Positions 51,583 to 63,741 of a stretch of 64,000 nt of DNA are shown here, piece after piece. The notes beneath the pieces are model-generated. The model worked only from the letters and a program-made list of their open reading frames with translations. It did no database searches and had not been told where the DNA came from. The translations under genes were made by a program, and so were the position numbers. How positions within the stretch are numbered: position 1 is the stretch's first letter; each line of letters opens with the position of its first letter. Source of the stretch: Rosellinia necatrix (taxonomy: Eukaryota; Ascomycota; Sordariomycetes; Xylariales; Xylariaceae); assembly GCA_021209875.1 (NCBI GenBank), contig JAGYVD010000004.1, positions 744,001 through 808,000 of the forward strand, in the 5' to 3' direction.

Positions 51583-51895
51583 TATTAGAACTATAGCAAT
51601 TAATTATAGTTATTTATAGCTATTATATATATATATGCTTTATATAAACATATAATATATATATTATATATATATATATAACGTATATATTTTGCACGTA
51701 AAACAAGCTGTATTATCGCTATTATTTTAAGAAGTTATACGCTAGCAGAATTTTTATATAAAACTTAAAATAATGTTACGTATAATAATTATTTAAATAA
51801 AATAATCAAATATAATAAATATTATATAACAAAAAGTTATATTCTGTTTTATATGTAAATAATATGTGCATCGCATGTATAAAGCCCATTTAATA
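51583..51895. repeat. Right LTR of element 5
   Basis: 313 bp. The start is TATTAGAACT (TG mutated to TA). The last 45 bp are well preserved (TGTGCATCGCATGTATAAAG) compared with the left copy. Confidence 0.82.
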
Positions 51896-53373
51896 ATAAA
51901 CATTATAAAAATAAAGTTGTTTAAATAATATATTATTAATATAAACAAAAAAAAAGCTTTTAAAATTTAATATAAATTTTTAATAAATAACTTAAAAATA
52001 AAACCAGCTATATATAAGCTAAACAAAAAATAACTTTTTATAAAAACACCTTGATTTTTGTTTAAATTTAAACAATATTTATTATAAAAATATAATTAAA
52101 ACTAATTAAAACGCGATTTTCAAATTTTTTTTAATAAAATATATATTTAAGCCTAAAGCTTAAACTAAATTACATATTTAAGCGCTGTTATTTTAAGTTA
52201 AATTTAATTCTTAATTAAGCTGTTTTAAAAAAAATAAATCATATATTGAGCATTATTTTTTAAAAAATTTTAATACTAACTTTAAAAAAAACCAAACTAA
52301 GCTTATAAAACTATTTTATTTTATAATTTAATTTTATATTAAATCTGTTTTAATTTATTATTTAATTATTAAATATTTTTCATGAGCCGATTTAAAATTG
52401 TTTAAACAGCTTAAATTAAAATAGCTTTAAGAGCTTAAATATATTTTATAATATAAAATATTAATTAATAGCTTTTTAAACATTTTAAATAATTTTATAA
52501 CGTTTTTTGTTAAAATTTAAATTAAAAAAATAAAAAGCTATAAATAAAAGTTTGTTTAATTAAATACTTTAAATTGTAATATTATATTTGCTGCAGGTTG
52601 AAATAATTAATAATATTTAAAATTATTGTTAAAATAAATATAAGTTAAATTGTTATTAAATTATTAAGCTATAATTAAATTATAAAATAGTTTACTTATT
52701 TTAAGCCTTTTTTCTAATATAACCTAATTTTTTATATTTATTTTTGTAACAGCACTATATATGCTTATAATAATATAAAATTAAGCCGGATTTAATATAA
52801 TTATAATTATTTTATATATTATAAAGTTTATTTTTTAATAAAATGTGTTTAAATATAAGTTATTTTTAATTTAATTTATGATTAAATTAACGAGTTTTAT
52901 TATTTTAAAACTATAACTAATAAATAGCTAAATTTTTATTTTGAATATTATTCCAACTATAAAGCAGCTATATATAAAAATATTAAATAATATTTTATAT
53001 AAACTGCTGCAAAAAAATTATTATTTTTAGTTTATATATTAAATTTAGTTTATATATTATATAAATAAAATTATTTATAATTAAAGCTATATATAATTAT
53101 AATTTAAATAACTATATATAAAGCGCTATAAAAATAAAAAGTTTTATATTTAAATAAAAATATTATTTTTATATATTTTAGTTTAAAAATGTTATTTATA
53201 TTACAATATTTTTTTTTAGTTTATATATAAAGCTATAGCTATGTTTACAATATATATATTTTTTATTTATAGCTTAATTAAATTTATTAGTGTAAAATCG
53301 CTGTAAAATATTATTATAATTTATTTATAATCGATTTTAAAAAGCTAGCCTGTTATTAATCAAACTATAAAAA
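51896..53373. other. AT-rich sequence without recognised features
   Basis: Slightly less extreme than the LTR interiors, with TG and CA still present in places (for example 52,040-52,300). No frame or repeat that I can support. Confidence 0.5.
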
Positions 53374-53930
53374 ATAACTTATATATTTTAACAGACTTAA
53401 AATTTAAATATAAACTTTTTAAACAAGTTAAATTTAATTTAATTTTAAATTTAAATCGGCTTTAGTAAACTTTTTTTTTCCACGTTTAAAGCGCTATAAA
53501 TAAAAACATAGCTTATATTAAACGATTTTTTTTTTAAAAGCAAAAAAATGCCTCTTATATCAGCTTTAGCTTGTTTTTTTAAAAAAAGTTGCAAATTGAA
53601 TTTAATATAAATATAAATTAATAATAAGCAAAAAATTATAAGATTATTTATATTATTAAAAAATTCGGTTTAAATAGTTACTAAAAAAAAAGCTTTAGCT
53701 TATATATTTTTTGCTGCGTTATTAGTTTTAAAAAAAAAATATTGTTGTAAATATAATTTTATTACAGCTTTTAAACGTTTTTTTAGTATTAAAATATTTA
53801 ATTTATTATTTTTTTTTTTAAATAAATAAATTTAAAGCTATTTCAAGCTTAATATGCTTAAAAGTTAAAGTTATAGAAAAAAAAGTTAGGTAGTAGAGCC
53901 CTGGCCTTAGTAGACCCCAATCATTTTTAA
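53374..53930 (+). repeat. Inverted duplication R, forward arm
   Basis: About 555 bp whose reverse complement appears at 63185-63741. Shared strings include ACTTATATATTTTAACAG, AACATAGCTTATATTAAACG, GCTATTTCAAGC, and at the end AAAAGTTAGGTAGTAGAGCC with CCTGGCCTTAGTAGACCCC. It is very AT-rich apart from the last 45 bp. It may be one end of a DNA transposon or other repeat; no coding sequence is left. Confidence 0.75.
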
Positions 53931-53989
53931 TAACTATACAACTTTTTTTTAATTTTAGTATTTTTAAATTAATTGTTTTATGATATATA

Positions 53990-54173
53990 TGACACAGTCT
54001 GGAAGGGGGGCTCTTTATCTAGCTAGCAAAGCTAGCTAGATAAGGATTGTGTAGCTTAGATAAGGTAACTTAACCTAACAAGCCTTCTGGTCCCGCAGGG
54101 ACCAGAAGCCTCCATCTAATCTACATCACACTTTTACAGACTTAACCACACTACCCCTAGTAAACTTTACTAA
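53990..54173 (+). repeat. TGACACAG hairpin element, copy 1
   Basis: About 184 bp, almost unmutated, beginning TGACACAGTCTGGAAGGGGG. It has two perfect hairpins: TTATCTAGCTAGC-AAA-GCTAGCTAGATAA (13-bp stem, 54015-54043) and CTTCTGGTCCC-GCA-GGGACCAGAAG (11-bp stem, 54083-54107). It ends near CCCTAGTAAACTTTACTA. The reverse complement is at 55645-55830. No coding capacity. It could be a mini-element or an arm of a foldback transposon. Confidence 0.85.
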
Positions 54174-54422
54174 TATAATTATTACAGCGATTTTTATTAG
54201 TTATTTTTGCAACAATAATTTATTTTATTGAAATAAAATAATTAAATATGTTTTATAAGATAATTTATTTAATATTAAAAATTATTTTAATCTTAAAAAA
54301 ATCTTTTTTAAACTTCTGTTGTTTAAATATTAAGCTTAATGCTAGCATTTTTTATTAAAAAAGTTTTTGCTTATAGTTTTAAATAATAAATAAATAAAAA
54401 TAATAAGATCAACATTAAAAAT

Positions 54423-54672
54423 TGACACAGGCAGAAAGGGGGGCTCCGTAGCTAGTTAGCTGCCCCAGCTAGATAAGGATTATGTAGATTAGATAAGGAA
54501 ACTAGCCTAAGGCTTCTTGTGAAGCCATCCCGACAGACGACTTCCTTAGGGAAGCTATCTCGACGGACGCCTTCCTTAGGGAAGCTTTTTTTTCGAAAGT
54601 TTTCTTTTAGTGAAGCCTTTTTTTTTGGAAGGCTTCTAAAAATAGTTATATATTAAACTAAAAATGACACAG
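54423..54672 (+). repeat. TGACACAG element, variant copy with internal 30-bp repeats
   Basis: The first ~95 bp resemble copy 1 (TGACACAG, GGGGGGCTC, AGCTAGATAAGGATTATG, TTAGATAAGG). It then diverges into GGCTTC-TTGT-GAAGCC and two or three tandem units of about 30 bp built on GAAGC.ATC.CGAC.GACG followed by CTTCCTTAGG. A second TGACACAG at 54665-54672 closes it, so the unit is bounded by direct 8-mers. Confidence 0.75.
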
Positions 54673-55249
54673 TAAATAAATTTTTGTTTTTTTTTTAAAT
54701 TATTTAATGGCTACTATTTAATAGCTAGCGACTTAAGTCGGTTTTTTTTTCTTTTTTTTTTTAAGAAAACGGTCAGCTTTTCGGCAGACTTGTTTTTTTT
54801 AAATATATTCTGTTTAATTTAATTAAAAATAGGGTTTTTGCTAAGCATGATTTTTAGCTGCTTTTTTCTTTTTTTATATTAAAATATATGTTTTTTTTAT
54901 TTTCACAAGTTTTAGTTTTTTTTTAAGAAATTTGTTATATTATTATTAAACTTTTATAATTTATTTTTAATAAATTTGTAAAATTATTAATATTAACAAG
55001 TTATTTATACAACTTTTAATAAATTTTATTATTTAAATATAAATATATTGTTTCAAAATAATATAAAATTTAAAAACACTTTTTATTTATAATATCTGTT
55101 TTTTTTTTGCTACAATAAAAGCTTAATTTTTTTAGCTGTTTTATTTTCTGCCGAAGAAACTTTTTAGTTTTATAGATCTTTTAAAAGCAATAAAATATTG
55201 TTTTTATTATTAAATAACTGTTTTTTTTGTAAAAAATCATTATATAATG

Positions 55250-55625
55250 TGTTATGGCCCACAGCCATGATGGCCCTGATTGGCTAGATTAATAAGTGAC
55301 CTGGCGGCCCCTGATTAGTTCCCCGGCTGAATAGGTACAAATATAGGGTTGTAAATGCGGTGGGCCAGTTATATAATAAATAGCCAGTAGTATATATAAA
55401 TAGGAATTCTGGCCGCCGGTCCTATATATAATTTTTTTTTCTTAACTTTAGTTTTTTTTTTTAATATATATATATAATTAGGCTTTGTTTTAATTGCTGT
55501 TATTACAGCTATTATAAAACTAACGTTTATTTTTTATTATTTAAAAAATCATTAAATTTCTTTAAACTACTAAACACTTAATTAATTAAAAAATCTATAA
55601 AAACGTTATGATAAAAAATCATAAT
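55250..55625 (-). mobile_element. Truncated reverse copy of element 1 (one LTR plus about 110 bp of interior)
   Basis: 55250-55516 is the reverse complement of the element 1 LTR (GGCCATGATGGCTGTGGGCC inverted, CCGGCGGCCAGAATTCCTA inverted). The adjoining 55517-55625 matches, also inverted, the sequence just left of the right LTR (AATAAAAAATAAAC.TTAGTTTTATAATAG). It is thus the 3' end of a second, truncated copy and not a clean solo LTR. It lies between the TGACACAG arms. Confidence 0.78.
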
Positions 55626-55644
55626 TTAATTTTTTTAGCAGAAG

Positions 55645-55830
55645 CTAGTAAGGTTTACTAAGGGTAGTGTGGTATTAAGTTTGTAAAAGTGTGATGTAGA
55701 TTAGATGGAGGCTTCCGGTCCCGCAAGGACCAGAAGCCTTGTTAGGCTAGGTTACCTTATCTAAGCTACACAATCCTTATCTAGCTAGCTTTGCTAGCTA
55801 AATAAAGAGCCCCCATTCCTTACTGTGTCA
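55645..55830 (-). repeat. TGACACAG hairpin element, copy 3 (inverted)
   Basis: About 186 bp, the reverse complement of 53990-54173 with a few changes, ending CTGTGTCA at 55830. Both hairpins are present but each has one or two C/T-type mismatches. With copy 1 it frames 1.84 kb between inverted arms. Confidence 0.85.
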
Positions 55831-56184
55831 GAAGCCAAACAATAAATATGTTTTAAAAAAATAATTTAAATAAACTAATTTTTTATAATAATAACTAAAA
55901 TAACTATTATAAATTTTAGCGCTAATTTTTAAAGTTTATAAAGCTAACGTTATAAAATAATAATATTAATATAGCCAGACGTTTTAATTAAAAAAATAAA
56001 AGTTTTAACAACCATAAAAATAAAAAAAACGGATTTATTAATATTTTTATATTAAAATTATATTATTAGCTGTAATAATTAAAGCATGCCTACAGCTAGT
56101 TTGTATAAAACTTCATAAAAGCTTTATTAAATCAATAAAAGCCAACCCTGTTTATTTTATTATAACTAAATAATTGAAAATAAC

Positions 56185-58066
56185 TGCTACAGAAAAGGAT
56201 GGGGACCAACTGGTTAGTTGGCTGTGCAGGTATTACAGACTAAGTAGGGCCACTTATTTACTGTCTATTTTCTATTTTAGTTCCTACCCCTGGTATATTG
56301 TAGCATATACCGTGCTTAAAAATACCTTTTAATAACTTTATTAGTTGGCGGGTTATTTTATATAGTTTTATCGCCGGAAATAATTTCTTATGGGTTTTAT
56401 AGCTACAACTAGACTTTTTGCCTCATGCCGCAAAGGTGGGTCTTACTGCCAGACCGTCTAGACTTATTGCCGGCCTGTTTAAAGTTTATTAAAGTTTTAT
56501 TGCTAGCTTATAAAACATTTTTTTTGCTTTACGCGCCCAGGATTTAAACCTATTATTTAAAAATTATTTAGTTATAGCTTATATAAGCGGTAGCTAGGCT
56601 TATATGTTTAATTTAATATATATTTTATTATATTATTTATTATAAAAAAAAATAAGTACTAACTAATTAATTAGCTGTACAAATATTACAGGCTAAATAA
56701 AACTACTTATTTATTTATTTATTTTTTATTTTTAACATATTATAACATATATTAAGTTTAAAAAATATTTTTTAATAATTTTATTAGTTAATAAGTTATT
56801 TTATATAGTTTTATTGCTGCAGATTAATTTTTTGCAAGTTTTATTGCTATAATTAAACTTTTAGCTTTTTATTATAAAAACAAGTTTTATTATTAAGCTG
56901 TTTAAACTTACTGCTAGCTTGTTTAAAGTTTTTTAAAGCTTTATTATTAATTAAAAATATTTTTCCTGCTTTATACACTTAAGATTTAAACTTATTATTT
57001 AAAAATTATTTAGTTATAGCTTATATAAGCGGTGGCCAGGCTTATACGTTTAATTTTTACATGCATTTTACTGTATTATTTGCTACAGAAAAGGATAGGG
57101 ACTAACTGGTTAGTTGGCTGTACAGGTATTACAGGCTAAGTAGGGCTACTTATTTGTTTGTCTACTTCTTACCCCTGGCATACTATAGCATATACCGGGC
57201 TTAAAAAATACTTTTTAATGACTTTATTAGTTGGCGGGTTATTTTACGTAGCTTTACTGCCGCGGACTAATTTTTTACGGGCTTTATTGCTACAACTGGA
57301 TTTTTAGCCCCCTGCTACAGAGGTGGGTCTTATTGTTAGGCTGTTTAGACTTACTGCCAGCCCGTCCAGGGTTTTTTAAAGCTTTATTGCTAACTAAGGA
57401 CATTTTTTCTGTTTTATGCGCCCAGGATTTAAACTTATTACTTAAAAATTATTTAGTTATAGTTTATATAAGCAGTAGCCAGGCTTATATGTTTAATTTT
57501 TATATATATTTTATTATATTATTTATTATAAAAAAAAATTAAAACTAACTAATTACTTAGCTATATAAGTATTATAAGCTAAATAAAACTATTTTTTTTT
57601 TTTTTATTTTTTACTTCTAGTATATTATAGCATATATTAAGCTTAAAAAATATTTTTTAATAACTTTATTAGTTAGCAGGTTATTTTATATAGTTTTACT
57701 GCTGCAGATTAATTTTTTATAAGCTTTATTACCACAACTAAACTTTTAGCTTTTTATTATAAAAATAAGTTTTATTGCTAAGCTGTTTAAACTTACTGCT
57801 AGCCTGTCCAGGGTTTTTTAAAGCTTTATTGCTAACTAAAAATATTTTTCCTGTTTTACGCGCTTAAGATTTAAAAAAATTACTTGGTTATAGTTTATAT
57901 AAGGGGTAGCCAGGCCTATACGTTTGATTTAACACGCACTCTACCGCACTATTTGCTACAGAAAAAGATAGGGACCAACTGGTTAGTTAGCTATACAGGT
58001 ATTACAGGCTAAGTAGGGCCACTTATTTGTCTGTCTACTTCCTACCCCTGGCATACTGTAGCAATA
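56185..58066. repeat. Tandem array, unit about 440 bp, 4 full copies plus a partial
   Basis: Units start at 56185, 56638, 57081, 57524 and 57954 (steps 453, 443, 443, 430). Units 1, 3 and 5 begin TGCTACAGAAAAGGAT-like and keep many G and C (ACTGGTTAGTTGGCTG, CCCCTGGCATACT, TTGGCGGGTTATTTTA). Units 2 and 4 start TATTATAAAAAAAAAT and are strongly AT-shifted at the same positions. Each unit ends with a GATTTAAAC, TTATATAAGCGGTAGCCAGG-type segment. Unit 5 stops abruptly at CATACTGTAGC. A 69-codon frame over unit 3 is artefactual. The origin is unknown. Confidence 0.88.
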
Positions 58067-59120
58067 ACATTTATAGGAATAATAAATACAAAGAAAGTGA
58101 GTTTTTTTTAATAAAACAGCTTTTTAAACTTTTAATTGTTTATAAAACTAGTTTAAAATATTTTAGAAATGTATATTATAAGTTTAAATATTAATTTTTA
58201 TTTATACGCGCGGTTTAAAATATATTAAAAAATATTGCTAATATAATAAATAATATATAAAATAAATTGATTTAGCTTATAAAACAAAAGAATTAAAGCT
58301 AATTTAAACTAAGCTTCAATTAAAATAAAAGAAAATTGAGAAATTTGAAAAACTAGTTTATTATAATATTTAATGAATTAAATAAATTTAATAGTGGCTA
58401 AAAAAACTATTTTAAAACTTTATTTAAAAACTTTAAATATATAATATATGGAAAGAAAATTAAAATTAATTTTTAAAACTGCTAAACATTATATATTTAT
58501 AAACAAAAACTAGTAAAAAATAAATTAAAAATAAAATTTAAATATTTGTTTATATTTTTAAAACATAAACTTATTAAAAACACCAACTATTTTTAATATA
58601 AATTATAGAAAATTAATTATATTATTAATAATATAAAAATAAAGCTTTTAGGAATTTTATACTGTTTATTATTAATAGTTATTATAAATTAATATTAAAA
58701 ACTAATCAAAAATATTAAACTATTTCTTTTTATTTTATAATAATTTTAATAAGTATAAAAAGTCAAAATTAAATATTAACACTTAAAAATAATAATAAGC
58801 CAGAAGTTTAATGCGTTTTATATTAAGTTTATTGATTAAGCTAAAATAACAAAAGTTTATTTAAAAATCTTTAAATAAAATATATATAATAAATGGATTA
58901 AATATTTGAAGAAACTTTATATAAATAAACTATATAATAATATAACAAACTTTATTATTTATTATAAATATATGCAGCTATATAATTATTAATAGCAGAA
59001 AAACTTTATTTAAAATAAAACTTTTAAAAAAAAACAAAACATAAACAAAAACAAAAAACTAAAAAAAGTTTTAATTATAGCTGTTAAAAATAGTTTTTTA
59101 TTTAAAAATATTTATTAATT
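58067..59120. other. AT-rich sequence without recognised features
   Basis: No frame, repeat or island recognised between the tandem array and the GC island that follows. Confidence 0.5.
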
Positions 59121-59262
59121 ATAGGACAACCATAAAAGAATAACAGCTATAGTCACGGATGCCACACATGCCTACGCACCCCTGACTAGGACCCACCTGG
59201 AAAGGTCCTTCTGGTTGTGGGCTAAAGCCTATAATACTTGTGTATACCACGTGACCTAGCAT
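59121..59262. repeat. Isolated GC island (unclassified)
   Basis: About 140 bp of mixed-composition sequence (TGCCACACATGCCTACGCAC, CTGACTAGGACCCACCTGG) in otherwise AT-only DNA. GTCACG near its left end and CGTGAC near its right end form a 6-bp inverted repeat. No second copy was found in the window. It could be a small insertion or surviving unique sequence. Confidence 0.5.
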
Positions 59263-61691
59263 TTATGTATTTATAAACTAATATAATTTTAATTTTTATT
59301 TAAATAGTTTTTTTTGGTTTTTACTTTCTGATTAATATATATATAAGACATTCATTAAAAGTATTACTTTTAGACAAAATATTAATTCTAATAATTTAAA
59401 GATTATTTTTATTATTTAATATTTAATTAATTAAATTTAGTTATAAAAAGAACCATTATTTTATTATTTCTTTTATTAGTAGGACTTTAACATTAAAGTA
59501 ACCTGTAAAATATAAGCTTCATTTATATTATAATGATTTAATGATAAAAATTAATATTAAAGCTCTGATTTTTATGCGATCGATTATATTATAATATAAA
59601 TAAGATGTTTAATATACCATAAAAAAATATTCGCAGGTTTGCTTATATTAAGCAAGTTATAAAATGTAATTTAATTTTAATATTTTAATTTAAAGCTATC
59701 TTAAAAGTAATAAATAAGCTAAGATTTACTTGTATTAATAATTAGCCGAAGCATAAACTTTATAATTTAACTTTAGTTTTATAATGGAATATAAAAATAA
59801 AAATGAAAAAAAAACCTATAAAAAATATATTAGCGCGTTATAAATGTTTTTTTTTTTAAAATACTTCATATAATATAAACTTGCTTTGTTTAAAATTAAA
59901 TATAATAAAAGAAATTAAATATTTTGCGACAAATTTAATATAAACAATTAAAATTAAAGCATTATTTATTTTATTAATAAAAAAAAAATAAACAGCTTTT
60001 CAAATTAATAAACTACTAACTTAAAAGTTTTATAATTACTGTTATAAAACAGATTATAAAACTTTGTTCTAAACAAAAACTATAAATATTTATAATAAAC
60101 GTTTAAAAATAAATTATTAAAAACTTATATAAAATTAAAAATACATTTAAAATTAAATTAAATAATTTAAAAGCTTAAGTTAACGCATGTTATAATATTT
60201 AAAAAATTATTAAAGCTTAATTAAAAATATAATATAAAACAACTTTTATAAACTAAGCAAAAAAAACTAACAAACTTGCTAAAGCTAACTAGTTTATTGT
60301 TAATTTAATAGCCTAAGAATATTTTATTAATAAGATATTTTTAATAATATTAAAACAAAAAGAATTTATTAAAATAAACGTTTTTATTTTTTATAATAAA
60401 GTAATAAAAACTTTATGGTTTTTAAAGTTTCATTTTATAATTAAACAAACTATTTTATAGCTAAGATTAATGAGTTTATAATTAAAGCAGCAGAAATAGT
60501 AAATATTAAATTATATTTAAAAAGCCTTACAGCAGTTAATTTACAGTTTTTTTTTAAAATATTTATTTAAAAGAATTACTATAGCTAAAAAATTAAGAAG
60601 TTATTTATACTAAAAACATTTTAATTTTAATTAAAAACAAGTGCTTTATATTAAATTTATAAGTTTAATTATAATGCTTCTTATAAAACATTAAATATTT
60701 AAAAATATATTTAATAATTCTATAAAAAACAAATACTTATAAAAGCTTTATAAAAAAGAAATTTATTTATAGTTGCTACACTGTTTGAAAAATCATGTTA
60801 TTATTTAATATTTAAAGATGAAATATAATTATAACCAGTTTATTTATTACTGCAAGCAGGTTTTTTATAATATATTTAAAACTTATATAAAATTTAAAAA
60901 ATAAAAGAAACAAAAAATTATAAAAACGTTTAATAAAAAAATTAAAATTTAAAAACTAGCAGCAGCAGTACTAGGAGTAATAAAAGCCGAAGTAGTAGCA
61001 GAACTTCTTAAACGTAGAAACCAACTGTTAAAATTATTAAAATAAAATAATATAAAAAGCTTTTTTTAAAAAAAATAAAAAAATAATAAAGAAAATGTTT
61101 TTATTACAAGCAGCAAAATTATAAATTTATCTTATATTTAATTAAATATAAAAACATAAATATAAATATTATAAATATAAATAAAAAGCATAAAATATAA
61201 TAAGCTGTTATATATATTAAAATATATAAAAACTAAAATATAAAAAAAGATCTAGACGATATAATATAAAATAAAAAAAACAAAGAGAGCTTAATTTTAA
61301 AAATAATAGATTTTGTTTTAAAAAATATATCAATAACATTAGCATTAAAGCTATGAAAAACTTTTTAATTGTTTCTTAAAAAGATTTTTTTAGTTTTATA
61401 TATATTAATATTATCTAAATAAAAGATTTTAATAAATAATATTTTAGCTGATATAAAAATAAACAAATATATTTTTATAAATATAAAACTAGGGCTAAAT
61501 ATTAAGCAATAATTAAAGGTTAAAAAAAAAACTAATTTTTATTTAAAAAAGATATCAAAGTTTAATTTAAATTTTTATTAAAACATAGAAAAAGTTTTAA
61601 TAATAGATTGTTATTTATAAAAATAAATGTTTAAAAACGTTTTATTAATTAAATTAAAAATAAAGTATAACTTTATTACTAATTAAATATT
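59263..61691. other. AT-rich sequence without recognised features
   Basis: Contains a degenerate AGCAGCAGCAGTACTAGGAG run at about 60,958-61,005, perhaps an old trinucleotide repeat, and otherwise nothing that I can name. Confidence 0.5.
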
Positions 61692-62002
61692 TGTGACAGT
61701 AGTGTGGAACGACTTGGCAATTGAGCCAGGAATCCCTATTTTAAGGATCTCTTAAGCAGAGGATGCATATATGTAAAGTGCAGTTCTGATGCCGCATTTG
61801 CAAGCGTTACGCGCTTGGGGCAAGAACGACTTTTTAGGATCGTTTTTACCACGTGATTAATATATATAAATACCTATAGTTTATTATACCAGATAAAAGC
61901 TTTTTAATAAATTTAATTATTTGTACTAAACATTTCTAAAGTATTACCACGCTTTTAGTAATTAATACATCTTTCTACAGATCGATCCACACCTTTGTTA
62001 AA
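61692..62002 (+). repeat. Solo LTR of family 3 with perfect target duplication
   Basis: 311 bp from TGTGACAGTAGTGTGGAACG to CCACACCTTTGTTAAA, aligning with the reverse complement of 43229-43537. ATATT stands directly on both sides (61687-61691 and 62003-62007), and no related sequence continues on either side. This is the structure left by recombination between the two LTRs of a full element. Confidence 0.85.
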
Positions 62003-63184
62003 ATATTTTATAAAAAATATAATATATTTTTTAATTTTAAAAGAAAATATATTTTTCCCCAGCTTTTTGCGAAATAATCAAGTTTTTTTTAAATATAAAA
62101 CAAAATTAAATGCTAAGTATTTAAAAGTTTAGCAGCAGCGCTATTTAAATCTTGTTATGTTATTATTAGATTTATTTAAAGCTTTATTAAACTTTTTAAA
62201 AAATATACCGCATGAGCTTATAAAATATATATTATAAATAAACTAATAAAAAAACGCCATATATAAAATAAATTAATAACTAAATTAAAACCATATAATT
62301 TTTATTAATATAATACTTTTATATTAAAAAATAAAATAATAATATAATGGCTAAAGTTTATCTTAGTTATAAGAAAACGCGATTAAATAGTATAAACATC
62401 GGCTTGTTATTAATATCGCTATAATTAAAGTTGTTTTTTTTAAAAAAACATAAAGATTTATCAAGCGTTAATTAACGCGACGTTAATAAACTATATTAAT
62501 GTTGTAATTTAATATAAATATAAACTAGCGGAGCTTTTTTTTTTCGAAAAAAAAAAGCAAAAATATAAAATATAAAAACAAATATTTTTAAAATACTACA
62601 AGCTTTTAAAAACTTTTAATAAAATACATTTTAACATATTATCTTTTAATTAAATATTAAATTATTGTCTTAAATTTATTAAAAATGAAAATCAAAAAAA
62701 CTTAATAAATAACTTATTACTTGATATATGATTAGAAAAACTAAAAGCTATAAAAAAATATAGTTTTAACAACTTTTAAAAAAGGTTTATTATGTTTAAA
62801 AGCGTTTTTTTTGCTTTGCTTATGCTATTTCTATAAAAACTAAACAAAAGCTTAAGATTTTATATAAACTCTTAAAAATTAAACATGTTAGCTAAAAAAA
62901 ACTAATACTTGTTATTTTTAATAAACAAAACGTTAGCATATATAATAAAAGCTAAAACTTTTATAAAAATTAACATATAATAAACGTTCTACTATATTTA
63001 TATATATCCAGAAAATAAAAATCTTATAATATTTAAAACTAAATATAAGTTATTTAAATATAAAATGGTATTTTTTAGATTATTGGACAGCGCGGCTATT
63101 TTTTAAAAATATATAAACAGCCCGTTAATAAAATATTTAAACAACTTTGATAATGCTTATATTAATAATATATTAATTTATTAA
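62003..63184. other. AT-rich sequence without recognised features
   Basis: Lies between the solo LTR and the reverse arm of duplication R. No open frame. A TTTTTTTTTTCG-AAAAAAAAAA self-complementary run occurs at about 62,536-62,556. Confidence 0.5.
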
Positions 63185-63741
63185 TGAGGTTCTACTAACG
63201 TTAGGGCTCCACTACCTAACTTTTCTTTTTATAACGCTAACTTTCAAATATATAAGGCTTGAAATAGCCCTGAATTTATTTAATTAAAACAAAAGAAAAA
63301 ATAATATATTAAAATATTTTAATATTAAAAAAACGCTTAAAAGCTATAATAATATTATATTTAGACCGATGTTTTTTGTTTTAAAGCTAATAATACAGCA
63401 AAAAATATATAAATTAAAGCTTTATTTCTAGTAATTATACCGTCGAAACTTTTTAATAATATAAATAATATATATTATTTTTAGCTTTTTATTAACTTAT
63501 ATTTGCACTAAATTAAACTTATAACTTTTTTAATAAAAACAAGCTAAAGCTAACATAGTAAGAATTTTTTTGCTTTTAGAAAAAAAGATCGTTTAATATA
63601 AGCTATGTTTTTGTTTATAGCGTTTTAAACATAAGAAAAAAAAAACTTCAGTTAAGCCGTTTTAAATTTAAAATTAAGTTAGGTTTAGCTTGATTAAAAA
63701 GCTTAAACTTAGATTTTAAAGCTGTTAAAATATAAGTAATT
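63185..63741 (-). repeat. Inverted duplication R, reverse arm
   Basis: Reverse complement of 53374-53930, including AGGGCTCCACTACCTAAC and GCTTGAAATAGC. The arm is interrupted at 63741/63742 by a family 3 LTR, so it probably continues beyond the window. Confidence 0.75.

Larger units (their letters stand above)
44371..51895. mobile_element. LTR retrotransposon 5 (RIP-mutated)
   Basis: Direct repeats of about 312 bp at 44371-44682 and 51583-51895 flank a 6.9-kb decayed interior. Shared strings include CGCTAGCAGAATTTTTATAT, AAACTTAAAATAATG and TTATATTCTGTTTTATAT. Differences are mainly C/T and G/A. The start TGTTAGAACTATGGCAATTA is reminiscent of fungal Copia-type LTRs, but this is only an impression. 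Flanking five-mers TTAAA and ATAAA match at four of five positions. The interior includes the microsatellites at 51.1-51.3 kb and a hairpin-bearing duplication near 50.1-50.45 kb. Confidence 0.82.

Noticed and set aside
57333..57542. 69-codon frame in the tandem array
   Set aside because: It exists in only one repeat unit and ends in translated AT repeats.
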